A stretch of 23,908 nt of DNA. It comes from DALYCO01 sp964535545 (lineage in GTDB: Bacteria > Patescibacteriota > Minisyncoccia > Phycocordibacterales > UBA9973). Under the pieces are notes generated by a model that worked only from the letters and a program-made list of their open reading frames with translations, was not told the origin of the DNA and searched no databases. Position numbers and translations under genes: made by a program. Of this stretch, positions 1 to 6,986 are shown one piece after another. Where the stretch lies: contig CAZHUT010000011.1 of NCBI GenBank assembly GCA_964535545.1, positions 1 to 23,908 on the forward strand, written 5' to 3'. Numbering within the stretch: the first letter of the stretch is position 1; each line of letters opens with the position of its first letter.

Positions 1-96
1 TTGTAATGCATTGGGTGTAGACTTGTATCTTCGGGGGTTGCTTTTCCTACGAGCATAAATTAGTACTGTTTAGTTTATTAATGCTGCTACCTTATC

Positions 97-2730
97 TTAT
101 TGGCATCCATCACACAAGAGGGCGTCCATTGGATCTTCCGGGCCGTGCACAACGACTTTCGCCTTTGGACGATTTGGAACTGGAGCGACTGGAGCCGGTG
201 TCGCTACTTTACCCATCTCTGAAAGTGGTACGTACTGCTGTTTCGGTCTCGGGGCTTCCGCCATTTCTTTTACCTGCCCTGTTTGAGTAACCTGATCTTT
301 CTTTTCAAATACCTGAGCAAAACTTTTCTGAACCGGTTGAGATGCTGATTGCGTCATTTGTGGCTGGGGCTGAGGTGCAGCGGCGACAAGCGGAGCAGCA
401 ACTGGAGTAACAACTGTTTCAATGATATCGATCTTTTCAACCTGAGTTGGAGTTGTTGTTTCAATAACCACTTCAGTCTGCTTTGCCTGGAAGAGTCCTG
501 AAAATCCTTTTTTACCGAGCGCGGCTGCTTTGTTAACGTTTGTTGTTGACTGTTCAGCCGTATGCTTTGGCTTCATGTGGAGGTAGTACGTTGTCTTGAG
601 GCCTTTCTCCCATGCAGTTGTGTAGATCTTCATGACATCATCAATATCTCGAGTTTCGAGATACATGTTTCGTGAGATCGCCTGGTCTACCCACTTTTGA
701 GCACGAGCTGCAATTTCGATAAATGCGTATGGAGATGTTGAGAATGAAGTCTTGTAGATACGCTTGATGTGTTCCGGGATCTCAGCAATGTTTTCGAGGT
801 CGCCGTGATTTTCGAGAATCTGTTCGCGACATGAGTCCCAGAGATTGAGAGCGCGGAGATCTGCAACGAGGTTTGGGTTAACTTCGAGATACTTTCCGGA
901 AATTTTGTTTCGAGAGAACATCTGAGCAAAGCGTGGATCAATACCAGGAGATGTTCCGGCAACGAGACCGATGTTCGCATTTGGTGCGACGGCAAGTACC
1001 GTTGCGTTGCGCATACCCTTACGGACTTTTTTGCGGAGAAGCTCCCAATCAAGTTCAGGAATTCCTTTGATACTGCCAGTTGGAAGTGTAAGCGGCATAT
1101 TTCGTTCAGCTTCGAGTTTTTTGATTGTATCCATAGGTACTTGTCCCTTTGACCAACCTGAACCTTCGAAGTTCTTGTAGCTGCCACGTTCCTGTGCCAT
1201 CTGAGCGCTTTCATCGATCGACATGTAACTGATGAATTCAAATACCTTATCGACGAGATCGTGCGCTGCTTCATCTTCGTATGAAAGACCAAGCTGTTCA
1301 ATTGAGTCTGAAAGTCCCATGAGTCCGAGACCGACGGCGCGGTTTTCTGTGTCGGCCTTGATTGCTTCTGGAATTGGGAGCTTGTTTACATCAATCAAGT
1401 TATCGAGCTGGCGTGTTGCAAGTCGAGCCGATTCTTCGAGACGATGCCAGTCGATCTGCTTCTGAATGATGTGCTTCGCAAGGTTGATAGAAATGAGGTT
1501 ACATACAGCTACGTTTTCACGGTTCTGAGGAAGCGTCACTTCTGTACAGAGGTTTGAAGCGTGAATTGTACCTGTGTTGTTGTTGAGCGCGCGGACGTTG
1601 ATTGAATCCTTCCATGTGAGCCATGGGTGTGAAGTTGTTTCAAGAGACACAAGGATGTTCTTGTACTGCTGTCGAGCTGGAAGCTTCTTCCACATCTTGA
1701 TCTCCCCTCGTTCTGCCATATCNNNNNNNNNNNNNNNNNNNNNNNNNNNNNNNNNNNNNNNNNNNNNNNNNNNNNNNNNNNNNNNNNNNNNNNNNNNNNN
1801 NNNNNNNNNNNNNNNNNNNNNNGCGCCTTTCTTCTTTCCACCACGCTGCACCGCACGAACTGCTGAGTCGATAATGTGCATGAATGGAATTGGACCAGAT
1901 GAAACAGTATTGTTTGATTTCAGGACTGAACCGTTTGCACGGAGTTTTGTAACAGCGAGACCGATACCACCTGTTGCTTTTGAGAGCATGAGAACATCAG
2001 ACACAGTCTTACCGATGTGTTCCATATCATCTTCGATCTGCATCAAGAAACAGTTTGAAAGTGATGGGCGTGTAGTACCAGCACCAATGTTTGTTGATCC
2101 AGCTGAAAGATATTCAAGTCGTGACATTTTGTCATAGAACTTGATCGCCCATTCTGTTGGGTTCTTTTCTTTGAGAGCCATACCCATGGCAACACGCATC
2201 CAGAAATACTGAGGAACTTCGAGCGGAGCCTGCTTTGAATCCTTGATGAGGTATCGATCCTTCATAGTCGAGAGACCTGAGTATTTGTAGAGTTCATCAC
2301 GCTCAAGTTTGAGGGCCTTTGCCAATTCTTCGAGATCAAATTTTTCGTTCAGGCGCTTATCGAGCAAGCCAAGTTCAACACCGAGACGGACGTAGTGCTG
2401 GAAATGGCCGCGATGCATAGTCACGAGCTCTTCTTTGGTCTCATATGTACCAAGAACTTTCTTATAGATCGTCTTTAAAAGAAGACGAGTAGCAATTTTG
2501 TCGTAGTCGAGATCGTACTGCGCATTTTGCAGCGCCGCATTGATCGTCGCCTGATCCATTTCTTCCGTTGTAATGCCATCGTACAACGTCAAATTAGTTT
2601 CGGTGGCAATCTGTGTCACCTTTTCAATCGGATTCGGGATGCCATAACATGCATTCTCGATAGATCGATTGATTCGATCGGCATTAAACGGTTCGCGCGT
2701 TCCGTCGCGCTTGGTGATGGATGTGGTCAT
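97..2730 (-). CDS. nrdA: Ribonucleoside-diphosphate reductase, class I alpha (large) subunit, interrupted by a scaffold gap
   Basis: Reduces ribonucleoside diphosphates to deoxyribonucleotides in the cytoplasm, using a radical supplied by a small subunit (NrdB) not seen in this window. An N-terminal ATP-cone (about residues 1-95, starting ITKRDGTREPFNADRI) is followed by the catalytic barrel. Visible family residues: Cys in SLSNCFL (about 227), the NLCTEV active-site loop, the partner Cys in AVCNLISINL, the radical-path tyrosine pair in KTTYYLH, and the terminal redox pair CDGC. Residue numbers after 302 are provisional because 100 Ns fall inside the gene. Between the barrel and the terminal CDGC lies an unusually long, low-complexity tail of about 130 residues rich in P, A, Q, V and T (positions 100-513). 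No strong Shine-Dalgarno is seen; the purine run AGAGAAAAG precedes the ATG. Family call is very secure; class I rather than II follows from the double Tyr and the C-terminal CxxC. Confidence 0.95.
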   Translation of the reverse strand: MTTSITKRDGTREPFNADRINRSIENACYGIPNPIEKVTQIATETNLTLYDGITTEEMDQATINAALQNAQYDLDYDKIATRLLLKTIYKKVLGTYETKEELVTMHRGHFQHYVRLGVELGLLDKRLNEKFDLEELAKALKLERDELYKYSGLSTMKDRYLIKDSKQAPLEVPQYFWMRVAMGMALKEKNPTEWAIKFYDKMSRLEYLSAGSTNIGAGTTRPSLSNCFLMQIEDDMEHIGKTVSDVLMLSKATGGIGLAVTKLRANGSVLKSNNTVSSGPIPFMHIIDSAVRAVQRGGKKKGXXXXXXXXXXXXXXXXXXXXXXXXXXXXXXXXXXDMAERGEIKMWKKLPARQQYKNILVSLETTSHPWLTWKDSINVRALNNNTGTIHASNLCTEVTLPQNRENVAVCNLISINLAKHIIQKQIDWHRLEESARLATRQLDNLIDVNKLPIPEAIKADTENRAVGLGLMGLSDSIEQLGLSYEDEAAHDLVDKVFEFISYMSIDESAQMAQERGSYKNFEGSGWSKGQVPMDTIKKLEAERNMPLTLPTGSIKGIPELDWELLRKKVRKGMRNATVLAVAPNANIGLVAGTSPGIDPRFAQMFSRNKISGKYLEVNPNLVADLRALNLWDSCREQILENHGDLENIAEIPEHIKRIYKTSFSTSPYAFIEIAARAQKWVDQAISRNMYLETRDIDDVMKIYTTAWEKGLKTTYYLHMKPKHTAEQSTTNVNKAAALGKKGFSGLFQAKQTEVVIETTTPTQVEKIDIIETVVTPVAAPLVAAAPQPQPQMTQSASQPVQKSFAQVFEKKDQVTQTGQVKEMAEAPRPKQQYVPLSEMGKVATPAPVAPVPNRPKAKVVVHGPEDPMDALLCDGCQ
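1723..1822. other. Scaffold gap of 100 N inside nrdA
   Basis: Exactly 100 Ns, the usual placeholder for a gap of unknown length. The nrdA frame happens to continue through it as 34 unknown residues. In class I large subunits the segment between the GGKKKG-like motif and the DMAE-like motif is, from family knowledge, nearer 80 residues, so the true gap is probably about 240 nt. Confidence 0.9.
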
Positions 2731-3244
2731 ACGACTTTTCTCTACTAAATTAGTGATAAAAAATTGCTAAAAGTGAGCCCGCGACTCGATTTTAGAGGGC
2801 ATTAAAGACGGCCACTCCTGTTTGAGTGAATTCGTCTTAAATGCGAGCCTCGCAACCGTATCGTTTTGATATTTTAACATGAAAAAAATACAAACTGCCA
2901 CCACCAAGACCTCAAAATATACCCCTAAGACACGGGCAGAAGTGAGCGTCAATAAGTACCATTTTCCGACATCAAACGAGCGGAAAAACATTGGGTTTTT
3001 TGACCGCTCAAAATGCAAAAAAGCAGCATTTTTTGAAAAATAAAAATTTCCTGAAAATTATCTAAAAAGAGGTGTGGAAAAGTCCGTCAGTAAGACATCG
3101 AGAGCGCAGGCGAACAGGCCTTGGAGGTACTTGCGGAGCGCGACGGCGCGAGCATGAGCCAAAATTTTAGCAAAAATTTATGGCGGTGCCTCCAAGGCCT
3201 GTTCCCGGAGCGATCAAAAGCGAGCTGGCGGATCTCTAAAGACT
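2731..3244. other. Intergenic region upstream of nrdA, no supported gene
   Basis: Between the nrdA start and the LOG-family stop. The only longer ORF (2767-3018, minus) begins with TTG, has no ribosome-binding site and resembles no family I know, so it is not called. The stretch holds A/T-rich sequence, two small stem-loops (GAGCGG at 2978-2983 with CCGCTC at 3004-3009; AAAATGC at 3010-3016 with GCATTTT at 3026-3032) and the long inverted repeat at 3112-3204. I see no clear NrdR-box pair next to nrdA. Confidence 0.6.
3112..3204. repeat. Long inverted repeat with GC-rich loop
   Basis: The arms are 3112-3130 and 3186-3204, 19 nt each with a single mismatch that would be a G-U pair in RNA. The loop of about 55 nt begins GC-rich (3131-3160) and ends A/T-rich. 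It lies just downstream of the LOG-family gene, but no U-tract follows the stem on the minus strand, so it is not a textbook terminator. A dispersed palindromic (REP/MITE-like) element or a structured RNA are the alternatives. Confidence 0.6.
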
Positions 3245-3949
3245 CTACCCTTCTATAAAGTGCTTCACACCGTCCAAGATGTCGTCGATACTATCTGTGA
3301 TAACAAACAATTCCTCGTCCCAAGTATCAATATACTCTAGTGGAGCAACATGCGTCTTAAAGAAGTCAAAGATCGGCTGCCAATATTCTGAACCATACAG
3401 GTAAATTGGAATTGGTGGGACCTTTTTGGTCTGGACCAGTGTTAGAAATTCAAAAAATTCATCAAGCGTGCCATAGCCCCCTGGGAAATATACAAAGGCT
3501 TTTGCCGAATAGTGCATAATCATTTTTCTCGTCGAGAAAAAATGAAAGTTCATTGAACCGGTAACATAGTCGTTAAACTTTTGTTCAGATGGAAGTTTGA
3601 TGCCAATACCGATTGAAACGCCACCGGCTTCAAAAGCGCCGCGGTTTGCTGCTTCCATTATTCCTGGACCACCGCCAGTCGTGATAACCATTCCTTGTTC
3701 CTTGGCGAAACGATATCCGAGATCTCGAGCCTTCTCGTAATAAAAATCTCCTTCTGGCACGCGAGCTGAACCGAGCACCGTCACCATATGTGGGTACTGT
3801 TTTATAAAATCAAATCCTTGAGATAATTCTTCTTCGACGACACAGAGGAGCTGGTCTTCACGGTCGCCTGGAGCGACGCCTCGACATACTTTTTTAATTT
3901 CGTCTGTCGTCAATCCGACAGTAGATGTAACACGTTTGTCTGAAATCAT
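3245..3949 (-). CDS. LOG-family (TIGR00730-type) Rossmann-fold protein
   Basis: Belongs to the lysine-decarboxylase-like/LOG family. Characterised members are phosphoribohydrolases that cleave nucleoside 5'-monophosphates, including cytokinin riboside monophosphates; the substrate here cannot be told. The two signature motifs are present: GGGPGIMEA (about residues 92-100) and PGGYGTLDE (156-164), with the conserved R-K at 141-142. At 234 aa it is somewhat longer than minimal LOG proteins, with an extra helical N-terminus of about 50 residues. It lies 24 nt downstream of the PH-domain gene on the same strand, so the two probably share a transcript. A TATACT hexamer at 3960-3965, 10 nt before the ATG, may give a second, almost leaderless transcript. 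Family assignment is firm; biological role is inferred only. Confidence 0.88.
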   Translation of the reverse strand: MISDKRVTSTVGLTTDEIKKVCRGVAPGDREDQLLCVVEEELSQGFDFIKQYPHMVTVLGSARVPEGDFYYEKARDLGYRFAKEQGMVITTGGGPGIMEAANRGAFEAGGVSIGIGIKLPSEQKFNDYVTGSMNFHFFSTRKMIMHYSAKAFVYFPGGYGTLDEFFEFLTLVQTKKVPPIPIYLYGSEYWQPIFDFFKTHVAPLEYIDTWDEELFVITDSIDDILDGVKHFIEG

Positions 3950-3973
3950 AGATGATTGGAGTATAGCATATTG

Positions 3974-4525
3974 TTATGAGCGCATGCTGGTGCGACGAAG
4001 CAATTCGGCTTCGAGCGCGCTGGCTGTTTTCATATCTAACAGCGGCAGTTCCCCTTCTCCATGATGGCTATGCTGGTCATTCGTTGCCGCAGTCTCAACG
4101 ATGATGCGGGCGGTGCCCCATGTTTTTTCATTGAGCGTTTGTTCGTGCGTAATATTTTGGATATTGCGATACGGAATCGCAATTTCTGATTTTGAAACAA
4201 TGCCATGCTCAATATGAAACGCAAACTCGTCGAACATAAATTTAACACTGAAGTATGTAGCGAACGAAGAAGCGATCACATATATCAAAACGGCAATGCC
4301 AAGAATGACAATGGCAGGAAGAATATAGAGTGAAATAAAATTAACCGGAAACGAAGGCAAGCCTTTTGGAATATTCATGGTCACCAGGAGCGAATTCAGA
4401 TATGAAAATATGACCATTAAAATACTTGCCCCAACCACAATCGGAACACTCTTGCTCACTATAAAATACGCGAGAACGCGTTTGCCGGGAGTATAGTACA
4501 TCCCGTTTTGAAATGTCGGTTGCAT
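3974..4525 (-). CDS. PH-domain (bPH_2/YdbS-like) membrane protein
   Basis: A 183-aa protein with two predicted membrane helices (about residues 20-45 and 65-90) followed by a bacterial pleckstrin-homology-like domain (about 95-175). The segment VKFMFDEFAFHIEHGIVSK, then IPYRNIQNI and ARIIVET, is the usual bPH_2 pattern. Function of the family is poorly defined; members are inner-membrane proteins. The extreme C-terminus is basic (LLRRTSMRS). A His-rich stretch (DQHSHHGEGE, about 150-159) sits in a loop and is not typical of the domain. Upstream, GATAAT at 4534-4539 lies 8 nt before the ATG with TTGCTT (4557-4562) 17 nt further up, a reasonable promoter for an almost leaderless mRNA. It is the first gene of a two-gene run with the LOG-family gene. 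Confidence 0.8.
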   Translation of the reverse strand: MQPTFQNGMYYTPGKRVLAYFIVSKSVPIVVGASILMVIFSYLNSLLVTMNIPKGLPSFPVNFISLYILPAIVILGIAVLIYVIASSFATYFSVKFMFDEFAFHIEHGIVSKSEIAIPYRNIQNITHEQTLNEKTWGTARIIVETAATNDQHSHHGEGELPLLDMKTASALEAELLRRTSMRS

Positions 4526-4533
4526 ATATATGT

Positions 4534-4562
4534 ATTATCGCTTGGATATGAACTGTAAGCAA
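4534..4562 (-). promoter_or_regulatory. Putative promoter of the PH-domain/LOG pair
   Basis: On the minus strand TTGCTT (4557-4562), a 17-nt spacer, then GATAAT (4534-4539), ending 8 nt before the start codon. Both hexamers are near consensus and the position implies a very short or absent 5' UTR. Confidence 0.5.
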
Positions 4563-4607
4563 ACAACCACCGCATCGTCTATATAGGAGAATGCTTAGGA
4601 GGTATAC

Positions 4608-4636
4608 TTGACTTTTCACTGAAAATGTGTTAGTGT
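4608..4636 (+). promoter_or_regulatory. Possible plus-strand promoter upstream of the hairpin
   Basis: TTGACT (4608-4613), a 17-nt spacer and TAGTGT (4631-4636), preceded by TGT. The -35 is good and the -10 weak. It would read into the long hairpin at 4666-4733 and then the type IX cargo gene. It is sigma70-like rather than of the Bacteroidota TTTG/TAnnTTTG type, so if real it belongs to the flanking genome. Confidence 0.3.
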
Positions 4637-4665
4637 CACAGGCAATCATTTCCCTCTTTGACAGG

Positions 4666-4733
4666 GGTTTAAATAGGAGATTTTTGGCCACGATATTCGA
4701 AACGTGGCGGCCAAAAATCTCCTATTTTTAAAC
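4666..4733 (+). repeat. Long near-perfect hairpin at the left border of the type IX cargo gene
   Basis: Left arm 4666-4692 and right arm 4703-4733. The 22-nt left core (4666-4687) matches the reverse complement of 4710-4733 apart from two extra A/T bases, and the stem continues inward as CCACG/CGTGG around a loop of about 10 nt. An A-rich stretch (4734-4756) follows directly and leads to the start codon at 4757. It could be a terminator-like stem, the end of a mobile unit, or a fold-back produced during amplification or assembly. Confidence 0.7.
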
Positions 4734-4756
4734 CAAAAAACAACAAACCGAAAAAA

Positions 4757-6931
4757 ATGAGAAAGCTATTCTCCTTGGTGCTTCTGGCTCTGTTGAGCTG
4801 GACCACGTTAAACGCGCAACTTATTGTTAATACCAACAATGGTGCAAATGCCAGTGCCCTACCAGGCAGTTATGGCGTACCGATATTTGCGGTAAGCATA
4901 GCAAATGCTGATACTGTTTCGGTAACGATAACAAACATCGTACTGTCTATTGGCGGTGCAAACCCCGGAGTATTCAGTAACATTACTGCGTATGATGGAA
5001 GTTTTAGCCCAATCGGTGTACCGGTTACATGGGGCACGCTTAACAACTATTTTGCGATAAGCAAAACATTGGCACCCGGCACCAGCGCCGTTATCTATTT
5101 CAAAGCAGACATCGGGGCCACATGCCTAAGTGACTGCTATTCAATCGGTATCGAGCATGTAGACGCAGTGAACTCCTTAACGGGTAACTGGGAAACAATT
5201 ATGAACACGCCGGCTTATGGCCCGAATTTATGCATTATCCATTCGGCTACTGCAACATTTACCGGGATACCTGATACGGTGTGCGAAAATGTTTCCTTCA
5301 TTCCAAATATCTCGTATACATGGAATGGAGTTCCGCCTTGTGTAGCTTCACTGCGCCAAGTATGGAGATTTGATTACGGCAGTTCAATCCAAACCCAATT
5401 GTGGAATGGAAGCAATCCGCCATCAATGCGCTACTACACTGCAGGCACCCATTACATATGGGTAGATCTTATTGATACTGCTACTAACAACCTGATACAG
5501 ACTTTCCAGGTTTCTATCAATGTAGCCTCGGAACCGCAACTGTCCTTTTATTCACCAAGCAATACCACATTAGATTGCCTGCATGACTCCTTACTGCTGA
5601 TTGCAGACGGAAACGGTACGGCAGAAATTTTCTGGAAGTGGAACAGCACTTTTCTGAGCACAGGCGATACGATTGTAGTAACCCAACCAGGAATTTATAG
5701 CATTATTGCAACTACAACATATGGCTGCACTAACACCTGGACGGCGAACTTTAACGTATACCGCGATGTATTTAGTATGGAAATGTTTGCTAGCGGAAAC
5801 GGAAGCTCGCACGACACGCTGTTTATCTGTCCGGACGCTTCTGCAGGTGTTGGCGTAAACGTAACTAATAACTGGGCCTACCCGGTAACGTATACATGGA
5901 ACACGGGCGAAACTTCCTCGTGGATCAACCAAGCCACAGCTGGAACCTACATTGTAACGGCCACCAACACGCTTGGGTGTACGTTGGTTGATTCAGTACA
6001 TATCTTGAACCATACCATTGTGCAACCAACGCTTACTGCATTGGGAGACACGGTGTTTTGCGCCGGTTCAAATCCGCATCTGACAATACTGACAGCGCCA
6101 GGTTTTGAGTTATACCAATGGAACGGTGTAGTGTTTAACCCAAACAATACTTCAAGCGATAGCGCGAAAGTAGAATGGGGCGGTACTGTTTCGCTTACGG
6201 TGAGAGACAGCTTCGGCTGTTGGACATCGGCAGCGAACGAAATAACCGTACACCAGCATTTTCCTGAACAGTCTCTGGTAACAGAACTGGGCTGCCAACT
6301 ATTTTCTTCGGTAACCACAGGTATAACTTGGAAGCTTAATGGCAACGCATTAAATGACACAAATGCAATCATTCAGCCAACAGTTACAGGTATATACTCA
6401 GTTACCACAGTTGATACTTTCGGCTGTGTTGCCAACTCTAACTCGTTGCCGTTTGTTGCACCTAACTTGCCTTTAATTTCAACTAATGGCTCGACACAAT
6501 TTTGTGCCGGCGGCAGTGTGTTGTTAAGCATTCAGGATGGCAGCAGCTTTACTTGGTCAACCGGTGCGACTACCCAGTCAATCCTGGTAACCACTTCAGG
6601 CACCTATACCGCAACTGTAACTAATAATGGCTGTGTGCAAGAAACCAGCCCAATTGAAGTGACCGCAGAGTGCACTACCGGCATTGACGAAACTGAGGGC
6701 GAGGAACTGTTCAGCATGTTCCCTAACCCAACCACTGGCGTATTAAATGTTATTTCTGCCGCACCATTGGAAACTATTGTAGTAACCGATGTAACCGGCA
6801 AAGAAATAATAAAAATACAACCGACTGATAGCGAAGAGGTGCTTAACACTTCGGGCCTGCCAGCAGGATTGTATGTGCTAACAGTAGTGAGCGAGGGTAA
6901 ACATTTTTCTCAAAGGTTTGTAAAACAATAG
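4757..6931 (+). CDS. Secreted Ig-like protein with type IX secretion (Por-type) C-terminal sorting domain
   Basis: A 724-aa predicted secreted protein. It starts with a signal peptide (MRKLFSLVLLALLSWTTLNA, then Q). The middle holds repeated beta-sandwich segments, each ending in a motif such as YGCT, LGCT, FGCW or FGCV and typical of Ig/PKD-like adhesin repeats of Bacteroidota. Residues 654-724 form a type A type IX sorting domain: MFPNPTTGVLNV, then VVTDVTGKE, GLPAGLYVLTV and the basic end RFVKQ. In Bacteroidota this domain sends cargo through the outer-membrane type IX system. No such machinery is visible here and Patescibacteria are not known to have it. The start follows an A-rich, Shine-Dalgarno-free leader as in Bacteroidota, and the gene lies alone on the plus strand between minus-strand genes of a different style. 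Domain call is firm; its place in this genome is doubtful. Confidence 0.9.
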   Translation: MRKLFSLVLLALLSWTTLNAQLIVNTNNGANASALPGSYGVPIFAVSIANADTVSVTITNIVLSIGGANPGVFSNITAYDGSFSPIGVPVTWGTLNNYFAISKTLAPGTSAVIYFKADIGATCLSDCYSIGIEHVDAVNSLTGNWETIMNTPAYGPNLCIIHSATATFTGIPDTVCENVSFIPNISYTWNGVPPCVASLRQVWRFDYGSSIQTQLWNGSNPPSMRYYTAGTHYIWVDLIDTATNNLIQTFQVSINVASEPQLSFYSPSNTTLDCLHDSLLLIADGNGTAEIFWKWNSTFLSTGDTIVVTQPGIYSIIATTTYGCTNTWTANFNVYRDVFSMEMFASGNGSSHDTLFICPDASAGVGVNVTNNWAYPVTYTWNTGETSSWINQATAGTYIVTATNTLGCTLVDSVHILNHTIVQPTLTALGDTVFCAGSNPHLTILTAPGFELYQWNGVVFNPNNTSSDSAKVEWGGTVSLTVRDSFGCWTSAANEITVHQHFPEQSLVTELGCQLFSSVTTGITWKLNGNALNDTNAIIQPTVTGIYSVTTVDTFGCVANSNSLPFVAPNLPLISTNGSTQFCAGGSVLLSIQDGSSFTWSTGATTQSILVTTSGTYTATVTNNGCVQETSPIEVTAECTTGIDETEGEELFSMFPNPTTGVLNVISAAPLETIVVTDVTGKEIIKIQPTDSEEVLNTSGLPAGLYVLTVVSEGKHFSQRFVKQ

Positions 6932-6953
6932 CCATAGCGCTATACAAATTTTT

Positions 6954-6986
6954 AAATCGGAATAACGAAAGTTATTCCGATTTTTT
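6954..6986. terminator. Bidirectional intrinsic terminator between convergent genes
   Basis: A 13-bp perfect stem (6954-6966 with 6971-6983) closed by a GAAA tetraloop, with T-runs on both sides. The minus-strand helicase ends inside the stem (stop at 6972-6974), so the terminator belongs to that gene; it would also stop transcription from the type IX cargo gene. Confidence 0.85.

Noticed and set aside
687..1301. 204-aa ORF in another frame within nrdA
   Set aside because: It overlaps a gene with full family motifs on the same strand and has no recognisable domain.
2767..3018. 83-aa ORF upstream of nrdA with a hydrophobic stretch
   Set aside because: It begins with TTG, has no ribosome-binding site, contains the small stem-loops of the intergenic region and matches no known family.
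3069..3082. Sequence resembling a DnaA box (reverse of TTTTCCACA) near the inverted repeat
   Set aside because: A single imperfect box without a cluster or dnaA/dnaN neighbours is not evidence of an origin.
4684..4731. Tiny ORF starting TTG after AGGAG in the hairpin (about 15 codons)
   Set aside because: Spacing to the start is too short and it lies wholly within the inverted repeat, so the coding appearance follows from the palindrome.
4757..6931. Genomic island with integrase or transposon ends around the type IX cargo gene
   Set aside because: No integrase, transposase, flanking direct repeat or tRNA attachment site is visible at either border.
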